DNA of 64,000 bases from Peribacillus sp. Bi96 (GCF_918698115.1 NZ_CAKKLV010000011.1:62001-126000), one strand, 5' to 3'; counted from the first letter of the stretch, positions 8,012-17,097 are shown. Numbers and translations: made by a program. The notes: a model not told the origin generated them from the letters alone.

Positions 8012-8237
8012 TGTACTTTTATTTGCCCAATTGAAAGATGAGCTAGGCAAAGAGACCATTTCTATAGAAGGAAATGGAATGAGTGTGGCCAAGCTTAAAG
8101 GAAAGATGAAGGTGGAATTTGAATTGGAAGGTCTCGAAACCGTGATGACAGCGGTCAATGAAGAATTTGCCGATGATGACACGATTTTATCTGATGGAGA
8201 TACAGTAGCCTTCATTCCACCTGTCAGTGGAGGCTGA
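8004..8237 (+). CDS. moaD: Molybdopterin synthase sulfur carrier subunit MoaD
   Basis: A 77-residue ubiquitin-fold protein ending in Gly-Gly (PPVSGG). The terminal carboxylate is adenylated by MoeB and then thiocarboxylated, donating sulfur to cPMP within the MoaD-MoaE complex. It begins MINVLLFAQLKDELGKE, typical of MoaD, and overlaps the end of moaE. The adjacent adenylyltransferase gene 24 bp downstream supports MoaD rather than ThiS. Confidence 0.95.
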   Translation: MINVLLFAQLKDELGKETISIEGNGMSVAKLKGKMKVEFELEGLETVMTAVNEEFADDDTILSDGDTVAFIPPVSGG

Positions 8238-8261
8238 GCAAATCGGTAAGGAGGTTTCAAA

Positions 8262-9281
8262 GTGACAGAGCGATATTCAAGACAGACCTTATTTTCCCCC
8301 ATCGGTGAAAGGGGCCAATTAAAAATTCAGAAGAAGCATGTCTTACTTCTAGGGGCAGGGGCTTTGGGGTCTGCAAACGCAGAAGCCCTTACCCGTGCAG
8401 GAGTGGGGAAGCTTACTATTGTGGACAGGGATTATGTCGAGACTAGTAATTTACAGCGCCAGCAAATGTATACGGAGCAGGATGTGGCGGAAAAACTGCC
8501 AAAGGCTGAAGCGGCAAAGCGCCATTTACTTGATATTAATCATGAAGTGGATGTGAAAGCCGTCATCATGGATGCCACCGCCCAGAATCTTGAACAGATG
8601 CTTGGTGATGTTGATTTGATATTGGACGCCACCGATAATTTTGAAACAAGGATGATCATTAATGACCTGTCACAAAAACTTCGTATTCCGTGGATTTATG
8701 GGGCATGTGTCGGCAGTGTCGGCATGACCATGACCATCCTGCCAGGTCAGACACCCTGTTTGCACTGTTTACTTAAAACGATCCCCATCCAAGGAATGAC
8801 CTGTGACACAGGAGGGATCATATCACCAGCTGCAACGATGGTGGTAGCCCATCAAACCGCTGAATCTTTGAAAATACTTGTTGAAGATTGGGAATCGGTT
8901 CGACCTGCACTCGTTACATTTGATTTGTGGCGCAATCAGTACCAAACTGTTAAATTAACAAAAGCGAAAAAGAAAGATTGTCTCTCTTGTGGTGAGCAGA
9001 GGACATACCCTTTTTTAACTATGGAAAATGCAACGAAAACTGCGGTTCTTTGCGGCAGGGATACTGTACAGGTCAGACCGCCAAAACCTTTGAAACTGCA
9101 ACTTGAGAAGTTAGCCAAAGATTTGAACGGAAGTGGTTATTTGGTGAAGTTCAATCCATTCCTGCTCTCTTGTGAAAAAGATGGGGAACGTATTGTCATT
9201 TTCGAGGATGGCCGGGCATTGATTCACGGTACAAAGGATATGGTTCATGCAAGGGCCACTTACCAAAGTATCCTGGGATAA
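8262..9281 (+). CDS. moeB: MoeB/ThiF-type adenylyltransferase, probably MoeB
   Basis: A 339-residue E1-like enzyme that adenylates the C-terminal glycine of MoaD. The nucleotide-binding loop GAGALGSANAEAL (31-43), RQQMYTEQD (67-74) and DATDNFETR (122-130) are present. Two zinc cysteine pairs (Cys166/Cys169, Cys240/Cys243) and a candidate catalytic Cys181 in TCDTGG are visible. A C-terminal extension of about 85 residues (CGRDTVQVRP to the end) is usual in Bacillus MoeB/ThiF. GTG start after AAGGAGG. MoeB and ThiF are hard to separate by sequence; the moaE-moaD context favours MoeB, though it may also serve ThiS. Confidence 0.87.
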   Translation: MTERYSRQTLFSPIGERGQLKIQKKHVLLLGAGALGSANAEALTRAGVGKLTIVDRDYVETSNLQRQQMYTEQDVAEKLPKAEAAKRHLLDINHEVDVKAVIMDATAQNLEQMLGDVDLILDATDNFETRMIINDLSQKLRIPWIYGACVGSVGMTMTILPGQTPCLHCLLKTIPIQGMTCDTGGIISPAATMVVAHQTAESLKILVEDWESVRPALVTFDLWRNQYQTVKLTKAKKKDCLSCGEQRTYPFLTMENATKTAVLCGRDTVQVRPPKPLKLQLEKLAKDLNGSGYLVKFNPFLLSCEKDGERIVIFEDGRALIHGTKDMVHARATYQSILG

Positions 9282-9290
9282 TGAATAGTA

Positions 9291-9325
9291 AAAAGCGAGG
9301 CCGCCGGTTTTGGGGCCTCGCTTTT
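9291..9325 (+). terminator. Terminator of the mobA-moeB operon
   Basis: AAAAGCGAGGCC pairs with GGCCTCGCTTTT over an 11-base loop. The A and T ends make it suitable for both strands, so it may also stop the convergent stress gene. Confidence 0.85.
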
Positions 9326-9359
9326 AGATGAATCCATATAGGGTAAGGGTTAACGGATA

Positions 9360-9707
9360 TTAGTGTGTAACCTCATCTTTATTCTCTTGTTTGGAAGCAA
9401 CGATGACGACTTTCCCTTCGTCAAGTACTTCCTCGTAACGTTCTGCTTCCATATCCGTAAGACCAAGATTGCTCATGCGATTACGAAGTTCGTCCCCACG
9501 TGATTTAAAGAGATTTCCAACCGTATCAAGGAAGCCTTGTTCCTTCATGCCTACATCTTCCGTATTTGTATTCTCGGTAAGGTGCTTCGAACGCGTTTTA
9601 TCATGGGCAAACAAATATACATCGTCCTTCGTATATCCTGAAGTAACTAAATGATCGATTTTTTCCTTTGCTTGTAAACCGTTTTCTACTACATGTACTT
9701 GATACAT
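9360..9707 (-). CDS. General stress protein, YflT/GSP17M family
   Basis: A 115-residue soluble protein of the heat-induced YflT family. The N-terminal fold starts MYQVHVVENGLQAKEKIDHLV, then GYTKDDVYLFAHDK, and a C-terminal helical half ends in GKVVIVAS. In B. subtilis, family members belong to the SigB general stress regulon; their molecular role is unknown. The start follows AAGGAGGAG on the minus strand. A weak SigB-like promoter and an inverted repeat lie upstream. Function beyond stress association cannot be claimed. Confidence 0.88.
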   Translation of the reverse strand: MYQVHVVENGLQAKEKIDHLVTSGYTKDDVYLFAHDKTRSKHLTENTNTEDVGMKEQGFLDTVGNLFKSRGDELRNRMSNLGLTDMEAERYEEVLDEGKVVIVASKQENKDEVTH

Positions 9708-9733
9708 ATAAACTCCTCCTTGAATTTTAGTGT

Positions 9734-9826
9734 AAGATTCTCTTGGTAATAGGTAAATAGAATCTTGCTTATCGTGGTTGTTGATTGGCTATAGTAGTAT
9801 ATAACCTTGTTTGGGCATCGATAAAC
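9734..9826 (-). promoter_or_regulatory. Candidate SigB promoter and 8-bp inverted repeat before the stress gene
   Basis: On the minus strand GTTTAT (9826-9821) and GGTTAT (9806-9801) are 14 bp apart, close to the SigB consensus GTTTAA/GGGTAT. Between them and the gene lies a perfect 8-bp inverted repeat, AAGATTCT (9734-9741) with AGAATCTT (9759-9766), that would fall in the leader RNA or bind a regulator. Confidence 0.4.
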
Positions 9827-9844
9827 ATCATTCACCGAAATAAT

Positions 9845-11278
9845 TTAGTAAGTGGTGAAGCGGAGCACCTTTTGAATGCGATAGGTCAAATATTTGAAAA
9901 CAGGTAGCTTCTTTTGATATTCACTATAATCTACAGTGTATGTTCCATCTTGATTTGTCCAAAGTCTTTGAAAATAGTTTTCGACATCATTAGAAACGTC
10001 CGCATCATTTGGAGCATGGATTTCAATATTTGCTTCAAGATTATAGTCATCTAGATTGCGTGTGGTGTAATTAGCCGATCCTCCAAGAACAATCGTTTCT
10101 TTAGGCGTTTGTATCATCATCAGCTTTGTATGGAACTGTTCTTTTTCTGTTTTATACCAGCGAATCGAGATGTTATCATCTCCCAGTTTATCGAATTCAG
10201 CGGCAACTGGAAGATTAGGAAGCCCGATTTTTTCACTTCCGAACGCGTTTTGATTCGGATCCAATATCATTTGAATCTTCACACCTCGTTTAGCTGCATC
10301 CGTTAACGCCTCGACAACATCGCGATCAGCAATGTAAAACATGGCAAGATGGATTTTGTCCCCTTTTTTCGTATCCCTTATTGACTTAAGGACATGTTTA
10401 TTAATTTTTCCTTCCGTTAGCAATTGTACGGATATCTGACCCTTATCGGCAGTTGCCCCTTTAAATTCCGGAAATGTCTTTGGGCCTCCTGAAAAATCGT
10501 AAGCAGCTTCTTCCGCTTTAACAAAGTCACCGATGATATTCCCACCCATCTGAAACGCAATATTGGAATGGAATCCACTTGCGTCATGAGGATTGGCCGA
10601 TGAGATGATGGCCGTTTTTTCAGTAGCGACCACTTTTCTGTGATTGGCCTTGATATTCATCAGTCTAAGATAAGAACGCATGGTGACCTTTGGAGCACTT
10701 TTTGCCATGGGATTCACAATCCAGCCTTCCCCGCTTTCACCGAACCATTGGAAAAAGGTCCGATACACACCTGAATAGAGAGGATTCGGATCTCGAAGCC
10801 GGTCTAAATTGGTAACGATAACATCAATGCCATTTTGCTTCATCGTTTCGAGTGCCTCTAATTGGTAGGCATTATAGGAAGTATTCACTTCATCAGTAAT
10901 GAATATCACCTGGAGTTTTGGTTTCTTTTTCTTCTGGTCTATCAATTTATCCGTCAGGGTCTCGGATAACTTTGGATAGTTTATCTTTTCATCATAAAAA
11001 GCATTAAACAAAAACATATCGATTACGATATAAGAATCAGCATCCTCAATGGCTTGATTAATGGTTTGGAAAATTCGCCGCTCATGCTGAGGATTCCCTT
11101 GTTCATCGTGATAGGAAAGGTCATAGATGAAATCAATATCCTCGACATGATGAACCTTCCCTTCATATGAAAGGCCTTCGGGGAGGGGCTTGTAGCTGTT
11201 ATAGACGATCACGGCTGTAATGACGATCAAAATGCTGACAAGCAGATAAAATCGTTTTCTTTTGTACCATTTTTTCAT
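9845..11278 (-). CDS. Membrane-anchored phospholipase D family protein with altered HKD motifs
   Basis: A 477-residue protein with one N-terminal hydrophobic segment (about residues 9-26) behind a KKWYKRKR basic start, so most of it should lie outside the membrane. Two PLD half-motifs are recognisable: HRK at 213-215 followed by ISSAN, and HTK at 383-385 followed by GGSAN. The aspartate that normally follows HxKxxxx is Glu220 in the first and Gln390 in the second copy. Histidine, lysine and serine/asparagine are kept, so activity is possible. A cardiolipin synthase-like, phospholipase or nuclease role cannot be decided. A monocistronic unit, convergent with the Moco operon. Confidence 0.8.
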   Translation of the reverse strand: MKKWYKRKRFYLLVSILIVITAVIVYNSYKPLPEGLSYEGKVHHVEDIDFIYDLSYHDEQGNPQHERRIFQTINQAIEDADSYIVIDMFLFNAFYDEKINYPKLSETLTDKLIDQKKKKPKLQVIFITDEVNTSYNAYQLEALETMKQNGIDVIVTNLDRLRDPNPLYSGVYRTFFQWFGESGEGWIVNPMAKSAPKVTMRSYLRLMNIKANHRKVVATEKTAIISSANPHDASGFHSNIAFQMGGNIIGDFVKAEEAAYDFSGGPKTFPEFKGATADKGQISVQLLTEGKINKHVLKSIRDTKKGDKIHLAMFYIADRDVVEALTDAAKRGVKIQMILDPNQNAFGSEKIGLPNLPVAAEFDKLGDDNISIRWYKTEKEQFHTKLMMIQTPKETIVLGGSANYTTRNLDDYNLEANIEIHAPNDADVSNDVENYFQRLWTNQDGTYTVDYSEYQKKLPVFKYLTYRIQKVLRFTTY

Positions 11279-11387
11279 AGGGAATCCTCCAACAGAGTTA
11301 AATGACGTGCTAACTATCTATCTTCCCAAGTTAGGGGTATATAGAAACATAAATCGTAATCTATGGAAACGGGTAGGGCTATTAGTT

Positions 11388-11396
11388 TGATATAAT
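11388..11396 (+). promoter_or_regulatory. Extended -10 promoter of ung
   Basis: TGATATAAT is a consensus extended -10 element (TGnTATAAT) 33 bp before the ung start. No good -35 is seen, as expected for extended -10 promoters. Confidence 0.6.
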
Positions 11397-11429
11397 ATAG
11401 TTTCAAAAAGAGGAAAGGGGCTATGGCAA

Positions 11430-12110
11430 ATGAAAAAGCAGTTATTAACAAATGATTGGTGGCCTCTATTGGAAGAGGAATTCAAAAAAAGTTATTATCA
11501 AGAGCTAATGGAATTTGTAAAACAAGAATACAGTCAGCAAGTCATTCATCCGGATCAGGATGACATCTTCAATGCGCTTCACTTTACTTCATATGAAAAT
11601 GTAAAGGTGGTCATCCTGGGACAGGACCCTTACCATGGACCGCATCAAGCGCATGGCCTTAGTTTTTCCGTAAAGCCGGAGGTTCGCATCCCACCATCTT
11701 TAAGAAATATCTTTAAAGAGTTACACACTGATCTAGGTTACGATGTTCCAGACAATGGTTACCTTGTTGAATGGGCGGAACAGGGAGTGCTTCTATTGAA
11801 TGCAGTCTTGACCGTCCGTGAGGGAGAAGCCCACTCACACCGGGGAAAGGGATGGGAAACCTTTACAAATCAAATAATTCGTCTGCTGAATGACCGGCAG
11901 AAACCGGTCGTTTTTATCCTGTGGGGAAAACCGGCTCAAACTAAAATCCCTTTGATTGATGAAAACCGGCATAAAATCATTAAGTCAGTCCATCCAAGTC
12001 CGCTGTCGGCATCCCGTGGTTTCTTTGGCAGCAAACCGTTTTCCAAAACAAATCAATTCCTGATTGAATCAGGGGAAAATCCAATTGATTGGAAAATCTC
12101 AAAGCGATGA
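11430..12110 (+). CDS. ung: Uracil-DNA glycosylase (family 1)
   Basis: A 226-residue enzyme that removes uracil from DNA by cleaving the glycosidic bond, the first step of base excision repair. The water-activating loop GQDPYHG (64-70, catalytic Asp66), the uracil-binding [13 protein letters not shown] and LLLNAVLTV segments, and the DNA-intercalation loop [11 protein letters not shown] (from 188) are all intact. Length matches B. subtilis Ung (225). The stop overlaps the ATG of the next small ORF. Confidence 0.97.
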   Translation: MKKQLLTNDWWPLLEEEFKKSYYQELMEFVKQEYSQQVIHPDQDDIFNALHFTSYENVKVVILGQDPYHGPHQAHGLSFSVKPEVRIPPSLRNIFKELHTDLGYDVPDNGYLVEWAEQGVLLLNAVLTVREGEAHSHRGKGWETFTNQIIRLLNDRQKPVVFILWGKPAQTKIPLIDENRHKIIKSVHPSPLSASRGFFGSKPFSKTNQFLIESGENPIDWKISKR

Positions 12111-12289
12111 AGAAAATGGAACGGGTGAATTGTATGGCGTGCCGCCATTTTTATATAACTTGGGATCCAACCTTCCCAAAAGGCTGCCGTGCTTTTCAAT
12201 TCAAAACATCCAGGCTCCCCTCTCTTGATGTTTTTCGCTCATCGGGACAGCCATGCTTGAAATTTCAATCCAAGCCAATTGATAAGTAG
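12107..12289 (+). CDS. Small conserved Cys-containing protein overlapping ung
   Basis: A 60-residue ORF beginning at ATG 12107, sharing ATGA with the ung stop, a classic coupled arrangement. It reads [20 protein letters not shown], then SGQPCLKF: four cysteines (C-x2-C near the start, then two singles) that could bind a metal. I recall similar short Bacillaceae ORFs next to ung with the pattern CxxCxxFxxTWDPxxPxGC, which supports a real gene, but no function is known to me. A longer version from 12089 would lie within ung. Confidence 0.72.
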   Translation: MKKMERVNCMACRHFYITWDPTFPKGCRAFQFKTSRLPSLDVFRSSGQPCLKFQSKPIDK

Positions 12290-12373
12290 GGGAATATCCA
12301 AGGTGTTTTCTTCTCTGATTTTTGCTATGCTAGTTATGAAAGTTTTGACCTGTATATAGACGAGGTGGTAAAG

Positions 12374-12631
12374 TTGGATATTTCATCAAAACAAATGTTA
12401 GATAAGATCGAAGAGCTTGTTTTGAAAGCGAAACAGGTAAATTCAGAGGATAAGGTGCAGGGGTATGTAATTGCCATTAAAGCTCTATGTGAAGTAATGG
12501 TTGATGAAAAAGCTGGGAACATCAGCATTCCGAAGCCAATCACAATGACCCAGTCCGTTATGCCGGCTACATCGAATGTAGAACCGGTTAAAATGGATGA
12601 GGCCAATGGGGAGTCCTTATTCGATTTTTAA
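12374..12631 (+). CDS. ywdI: YwdI family protein
   Basis: An 85-residue protein with a helical N-terminal half (ISSKQMLDKIEELVLKAKQV) and a low-complexity C-terminal half ending SLFDF. It matches YwdI of B. subtilis in position, between ung and ywdK. I prefer TTG 12374, five to six bases after GAGGTGG; a GTG at 12365 lies in that site. No known function. The short acidic-hydrophobic ending might be a docking peptide, a guess only. Confidence 0.8.
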   Translation: MDISSKQMLDKIEELVLKAKQVNSEDKVQGYVIAIKALCEVMVDEKAGNISIPKPITMTQSVMPATSNVEPVKMDEANGESLFDF

Positions 12632-12646
12632 GAGAAGGGGAGCGAA

Positions 12647-13021
12647 ATGCTAGTGAAACTGTTTATCATTTTAGGTGCATTGAATGCGTTTATTGCCGTA
12701 GCACTTGGCGCTTTCGGTGCACATGGGCTGGAAGGGAAAATTCCCGATAAATATTTAGAAACGTGGCAAACCGCTGTTCAATATCAAATGTTCCATGCGG
12801 TAGGTTTATTAGCGATCGGTTTACTGGCTGGGAAGATTTCAAGTCCGCTAATCAATTGGTCTGGCTGGCTTATGCTAATAGGAATCATCCTGTTTTCCGG
12901 AAGTTTATTCGTTCTAAGCGTTACGCAAATAAAAGTGCTAGGGGCCATCACACCACTTGGCGGAGTGTCATTCTTGGTTGCTTGGGTCTTGATGATCATT
13001 GCTGCATATAAGTACTTGTAA
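12647..13021 (+). CDS. ywdK: DUF423 small membrane protein YwdK
   Basis: A 124-residue membrane protein with four predicted segments. The first has the DUF423 signature [11 protein letters not shown], followed by [14 protein letters not shown]. Family function is unknown. It begins 15 bp after ywdI stops, so ywdI and ywdK form an operon, as in B. subtilis, and is closed by a hairpin terminator. Confidence 0.93.
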   Translation: MLVKLFIILGALNAFIAVALGAFGAHGLEGKIPDKYLETWQTAVQYQMFHAVGLLAIGLLAGKISSPLINWSGWLMLIGIILFSGSLFVLSVTQIKVLGAITPLGGVSFLVAWVLMIIAAYKYL

Positions 13022-13028
13022 TTAAGTT

Positions 13029-13056
13029 AGCTGATCTTTCTAAGGTCAGCTTTTTT
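13029..13056 (+). terminator. Terminator of ywdI-ywdK
   Basis: AGCTGATCT pairs with AGGTCAGCT (one mismatch) and is followed by six T residues. Confidence 0.75.
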
Positions 13057-13134
13057 AATTCGTTATGGAAAAACGATCCATAAAGAAGAGCCTCAAAATC
13101 AAAAAGATTCTGAAGCTTCTTTATGGCATCCTCT

Positions 13135-13644
13135 TTACCTTGGCGAATAGGTGGCAAGCCCAGCGCCTCCAAATGGGTATTCATATTCGATTTCTTCATC
13201 AAACGTTATATAATCTAAGTATACCATCGGGATTAAGTACCGTTTTCCCGTTTGAGGGTCGCTTATGATCAAATGATCTCGGCCCGCAGCCTCGATGATT
13301 CCTTTGAAGATTTTTGCATTCCATTCCTTGTTGTTTTCAAACGTCGTATAAACAGTGGCTAATTTTCCTTTATTCAATCTCAAGATGTTCTCGATGTACG
13401 ATGCTTCGACTGGAAGCATGCCAGGCACCTGCGGACCGGAAGGGGACGGCATTGGCGCTTGTTGTGGCGTACCCGCTGTGGTGGGCTGTTGCTGTTGGTA
13501 TTGTGGTTGTTGGTATGCTTGCTGCTGGTAAGCTTGTTGCTGGTAAGGTCCCTGCTGCTGCCGCGGGTCAGCCTCATTATTTTCATAGGGGTAATAGGGG
13601 CTTCCTCCGTACGGATAATTACCATAAGGATTATTTTGTGACAT
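13135..13644 (-). CDS. gerQ: Spore coat protein GerQ
   Basis: A 169-residue coat protein needed for germination; in B. subtilis it is cross-linked by transglutaminase Tgl and helps place the cortex-lytic enzyme CwlJ. The N-terminal half is Pro/Tyr/Gln-rich (NNPYGNYPYGG, several QQAYQQ repeats), giving many glutamine and lysine cross-link donors. The conserved C-terminal domain runs from SYIENILRLNKGKLATVYTTF to the YLIPMVYLDYITFDEEIEYEYPF region. The open frame extends upstream to 13833, but the AGGAGGGAATGCA site fixes the start at 13644. Position next to ywdK agrees with B. subtilis ywdL. Confidence 0.93.
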   Translation of the reverse strand: MSQNNPYGNYPYGGSPYYPYENNEADPRQQQGPYQQQAYQQQAYQQPQYQQQQPTTAGTPQQAPMPSPSGPQVPGMLPVEASYIENILRLNKGKLATVYTTFENNKEWNAKIFKGIIEAAGRDHLIISDPQTGKRYLIPMVYLDYITFDEEIEYEYPFGGAGLATYSPR

Positions 13645-14029
13645 TGCATTCCCTCCTAATTCAAGGTTTATTTGTTTTTGTGGAATTTGGACAATCCGAG
13701 AGTGTGGACTGGGAGAAACAGTGCGATTTATAGCGACCGGTAGTATTGTATTTGTTTGTGAAGTTCTGACAATCCCCGGGTGGCTTAAAAACCCACAATG
13801 AATGTTAAATGATACGTAACGGTTGCCTTGCATGTTTTACGGGTAAGGTTATACCCTCTTGTCGGCTAAAAAGTAACGTTCCTTCACCTCGCTGGAGTTA
13901 GGCATTGCCTTGGTCATTTTTCTGGAAGTTGATTGGGACTGTGAAAAAATAAATTCATCACTATTGAAAATGTATGGGATATGGGGTGGATTTATTCCAC
14001 AGCCGGGGAAAATAAAAAGGAGATGGAGC
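13645..14029. other. 385-bp gene-free stretch upstream of gerQ
   Basis: It must hold the gerQ promoter (mother-cell sigma factor expected from B. subtilis), but I could not identify a convincing SigE or SigK pair. Small ORFs here lack ribosome binding sites. Two copies of GACAATCC (near 13693 and 13769) lie in similar contexts; significance unclear. Confidence 0.4.
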
Positions 14030-14056
14030 AAAAAAAGCTTCCGGAAACCGGAAGCT
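14030..14056 (-). terminator. Terminator of chdC
   Basis: AGCTTCCGG and CCGGAAGCT form a perfect 9-bp stem with an AAA loop; the A-run on the plus strand is the minus-strand T-tract. Nine bases past the chdC stop. Confidence 0.9.
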
Positions 14057-14064
14057 CACTCGTC

Positions 14065-14814
14065 TTATACGTATAGGAAAGAAGATACATTTTCTTCCGG
14101 CAGGATATTGCCTACAAAGAAAGAGCCGAACGCAGCGTAACGAGCACTTACTTCATCAAATCGCATTTCATAGATTAACTTTTTGAATTGAAGGACATCA
14201 TCTGCAAATAGTGTAACGCCCCATTCATAATCATCAAAACCGACAGAACCGGAAATGATTTGTTTTACTTTACCTGCGTAACTGCGGCCAATCAAGCCGT
14301 GGGAGCGCATTAAGCCTTTGCGTTCTTCCATGGAAAGCATATACCAGTTATCATCACCATCACGGCGCTTGTCCATTGGATAGAAGCATATATGTTTGGA
14401 CTTTGGAAGGATTGGATACAATCTAGAACGTACATGAGGGTTCTGGTAAGGGTCCTCACCATCTCCACTTGCTAAGTAATTGCTTAATTCCACAACGGAA
14501 ACGTATGAATAAGCAGGAACTGTATATTCGGCAAGTTTCGTTTTGTTGAATTCGGTTTCAATTGCATTCAATTCCTCCATGGTCGGGCGGGCGAACATTA
14601 GCATGAAATCCGCTTTCTGACCAACGATGGAATATAGGGCGTGGCTTCCTTCATTGTCACTTTGTGTCATATTCCATTTATCCAGTAAACCTTGGAATTC
14701 TGAGATAGCTAATTGGCGTTCGTCACTTGATAACGTTTTCCAAGAAGCCCAATCGATCAGACGGAAATCATGTAAACAATACCAGCCGTCCAGTGTTTGT
14801 GCTGCTTCACTCAT
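14065..14814 (-). CDS. chdC: Coproheme decarboxylase ChdC (HemQ)
   Basis: The last enzyme of the coproporphyrin-dependent heme pathway of Gram-positives: peroxide-driven decarboxylation of coproheme to heme b. A 249-residue chlorite-dismutase-fold protein. The catalytic tyrosine lies in [10 protein letters not shown], the proximal histidine in GLMRSHG, and the end has [16 protein letters not shown]. Start at ATG 14814, eight bases after AGGAG; a GTG nine bases upstream abuts the site. Divergent from pta, as for ywfI-pta in B. subtilis. Confidence 0.95.
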   Translation of the reverse strand: MSEAAQTLDGWYCLHDFRLIDWASWKTLSSDERQLAISEFQGLLDKWNMTQSDNEGSHALYSIVGQKADFMLMFARPTMEELNAIETEFNKTKLAEYTVPAYSYVSVVELSNYLASGDGEDPYQNPHVRSRLYPILPKSKHICFYPMDKRRDGDDNWYMLSMEERKGLMRSHGLIGRSYAGKVKQIISGSVGFDDYEWGVTLFADDVLQFKKLIYEMRFDEVSARYAAFGSFFVGNILPEENVSSFLYV

Positions 14815-15072
14815 TACAATCACTCCTAAGTCTTATTATAACTTTAATATAACATAGTTTCAGTATAAGGAAATTTATATCAACCCGCAAACACCATCAC
14901 TGTTTTTAGGTGTTCAAACAAATGTCAAAATTGCCGAATGTCAGGGTACCAAAGTGGCTGGAATTTACCTTGCTCCTAGAGTATTCTTAAAAGAAGACGA
15001 CTTTGGAAAGATTACCAGATGGTTAAATATAGAAAAAATAGGGGAAACGTATCTAAAAAGGAGGAAGTGCCA

Positions 15073-16059
15073 GTGAGTGATTTATTTGAAATGCTGGAAT
15101 CAAAAATTATGGGGCATAATTTAAAGATCGTTTTTCCGGAAGCATTGGATGAACGAATTTTGGGAGCGGCAGGAAGGCTTGCCAAGAGCAAACTAATGAC
15201 ACCAGTATTGATCGGAGATATTGGTTCGATTACTGAAAAGGCTAAGGATTTAAAAATCTCCCTTGATGCAATCGAAATATATGATCCGAAGAATTATATC
15301 ATGATGGATGAAATGGTTGAAGCGTTTGTAAAGGTCCGTGAAGGTAAAGCGTCTGATGTACAAGCACGTGAAACCTTAATGGATGAGAACTATTTTGGAA
15401 CCATGCTCGTCCATATGAAACTGGCACATGGAATGGTGAGCGGTGCAACGCATTCGACTGCAGATACGGTTCGTCCCGCCCTAAGGATCATCAAAACAAA
15501 GCCAGGAGTCCAAAAAACATCAGGTGTATTCATCATGGTCCGTGATGAAGAAAGGTATGTGTTCGCGGATTGTGCGATTAATATAAACCCTAATTCTCAG
15601 GATCTCGCGGAGATTGCCGTAGAAAGTGCAAAGACGGCACTCATGTTTGATATCGAACCGCGTGTGGCGATGCTGAGCTTTTCGACGAAGGGGTCGGCGA
15701 TATCACCCGAGACCCAAAAGGTCATCGATGCTGTCGATTTAGCAAAAGAAATGGATCCGCAAATCATGCTGGATGGGGAGTTTCAGTTTGATGCGGCTTT
15801 CGTTCCTTCGGTAGCAAGAAAAAAAGCACCTGATTCTCTTATTCAGGGAGATGCGAATGTTTTTATTTTCCCAAGTCTTGAAGCGGGGAACATTAGCTAT
15901 AAAATGGTACAGCGTTTGGCTGGCTTCGAAGCGGTCGGCCCGATCCTTCAAGGGCTGAACCGTCCTGTAAATGACCTTTCAAGGGGATGCAATGAAGAGG
16001 ATGTATATAAACTGGCCGTCATTACAGCTGCACAAGGCTTTGTGGCTCAGTATAAATAG
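15073..16059 (+). CDS. pta: Phosphate acetyltransferase
   Basis: Converts acetyl-CoA and phosphate to acetyl phosphate and CoA (overflow metabolism with AckA). A 328-residue PTA/PTB-domain protein: FPEALDERILGAA near the start, GMVSGATHSTADTVRPAL, INPNSQDLAEIA, MLSFSTKGS and the C-terminal QGLNRPVNDLSRGC. The frame is open from 15019, but GTG 15073 sits 8 bp after AGGAGG and gives MSDLFEMLE, close to the usual 323 residues. The pair pta-lipL follows chdC, as in B. subtilis. Confidence 0.95.
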   Translation: MSDLFEMLESKIMGHNLKIVFPEALDERILGAAGRLAKSKLMTPVLIGDIGSITEKAKDLKISLDAIEIYDPKNYIMMDEMVEAFVKVREGKASDVQARETLMDENYFGTMLVHMKLAHGMVSGATHSTADTVRPALRIIKTKPGVQKTSGVFIMVRDEERYVFADCAININPNSQDLAEIAVESAKTALMFDIEPRVAMLSFSTKGSAISPETQKVIDAVDLAKEMDPQIMLDGEFQFDAAFVPSVARKKAPDSLIQGDANVFIFPSLEAGNISYKMVQRLAGFEAVGPILQGLNRPVNDLSRGCNEEDVYKLAVITAAQGFVAQYK

Positions 16060-16093
16060 GCCATTTCAGGATTAAATGTAGAGGGAGTTTTCT

Positions 16094-16942
16094 ATGAGTG
16101 AAACAGAATCATTATTAATGCAACAAGAGTGGCGGGTTATTGATCAATCTTCCGTAGGGCCTCAGTTTCCTGCTCTAGAGTCCTTTGCCATGGATGATAC
16201 ATTTTGCGCTTCTGTAGGGTCAGGAAAATCAGCGGCCGTAGCCAGAGCGTGGGTACACCATCGAACCATCGTCCTGGGTATACAGGATACGAAGTTGCCT
16301 TTTCTTAAAAAGGGTTTGGATCATTTAGAAGAACATGATTTCCAGGCTATCGTTCGGAATTCCGGAGGACTGGCTGTTGTGCTTGATGAGGGGGTCCTCA
16401 ATTTCTCGCTCATTTTTCCGGAAAACGAGCAGAAAATTGAAATCAATCGAGGGTATGATGCGATGTGGGAGCTTATCCAATTGATGTTTTCCGATTTCCC
16501 AGTCAGGATTGAGGCAAGGGAAATCGTTGGTTCCTATTGTCCTGGAAGCTATGATTTAAGTATAAATGGGAAAAAGTTCGCCGGTATATCCCAACGCAGG
16601 ATTCGTAATGGCGTAGCGGTGCAAATCTACTTATGCGTCAATGGGAGCGGGGCTGAGCGGGCAAGTCTCGTAAAGGGTTTTTATGATGCAGCTAAAGGAA
16701 ATGCAGAAACAAAATTCCTCTATCCTGATATCGTACCTTCTGTTATGGCATCACTTTCAGAATTACTGGACGTACAATTGAGTGTTCAAGATGTGATGCT
16801 CAGGTTCCTACATATATTGAAGGAACACAGCGGAAGGATATTCTCTGACAACCTTTCTGTTGAGGAATGGCCGATGTATGAGGCGTACTTAACAAGAGTG
16901 GCAGAACGCAATGATAAAGTATTCGATGCATTAAAAGATTAA
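16094..16942 (+). CDS. lipL: Octanoyl-[GcvH]:protein N-octanoyltransferase LipL
   Basis: Transfers octanoyl groups from octanoyl-GcvH to the E2 subunits of 2-oxoacid dehydrogenases in Bacillus-type lipoic acid synthesis. A 282-residue LplA/LipB-fold protein, one longer than B. subtilis LipL. The acyl-binding nucleophile is Cys149 in [11 protein letters not shown] (Cys150 in B. subtilis), with the conserved [12 protein letters not shown] lysine region just after. [18 protein letters not shown] is the family RRxGGG-like loop. It starts 34 bp after pta behind GAGGGAG. Confidence 0.94.
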   Translation: MSETESLLMQQEWRVIDQSSVGPQFPALESFAMDDTFCASVGSGKSAAVARAWVHHRTIVLGIQDTKLPFLKKGLDHLEEHDFQAIVRNSGGLAVVLDEGVLNFSLIFPENEQKIEINRGYDAMWELIQLMFSDFPVRIEAREIVGSYCPGSYDLSINGKKFAGISQRRIRNGVAVQIYLCVNGSGAERASLVKGFYDAAKGNAETKFLYPDIVPSVMASLSELLDVQLSVQDVMLRFLHILKEHSGRIFSDNLSVEEWPMYEAYLTRVAERNDKVFDALKD

Positions 16943-16949
16943 ACATGTA

Positions 16950-16981
16950 AAAAGCCGTACCTATAAAAGGATCGGCTTTTT
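16950..16981 (+). terminator. Terminator of pta-lipL
   Basis: AAAAGCCG pairs with CGGCTTTT, followed by further T residues, eight bases past the lipL stop. Confidence 0.8.
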
Positions 16982-17063
16982 ATATTTAATACGACCTTAG
17001 CATTCACTGAAACTGTAAAAGGGACTGCATGATTGGTAGCAGAGGTTATACTGGACTTTAAGC

Positions 17064-17097
17064 CATGAAAAAAGAGCCTTATTTAGACTCTCTTTTT
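17064..17097 (-). terminator. Possible terminator of rsfA
   Basis: AAAAAGAG (17069-17076) pairs with CTCTTTTT (17090-17097); A-rich on the 5' side of the plus strand, so it ends in T residues for minus-strand transcripts. Confidence 0.6.

Noticed and set aside
13080..13123. Terminator of gerQ on the minus strand
   Set aside because: A TAAAGAAG/CTTCTTTA stem exists, but the loop is long and no T-run follows directly on the minus strand.
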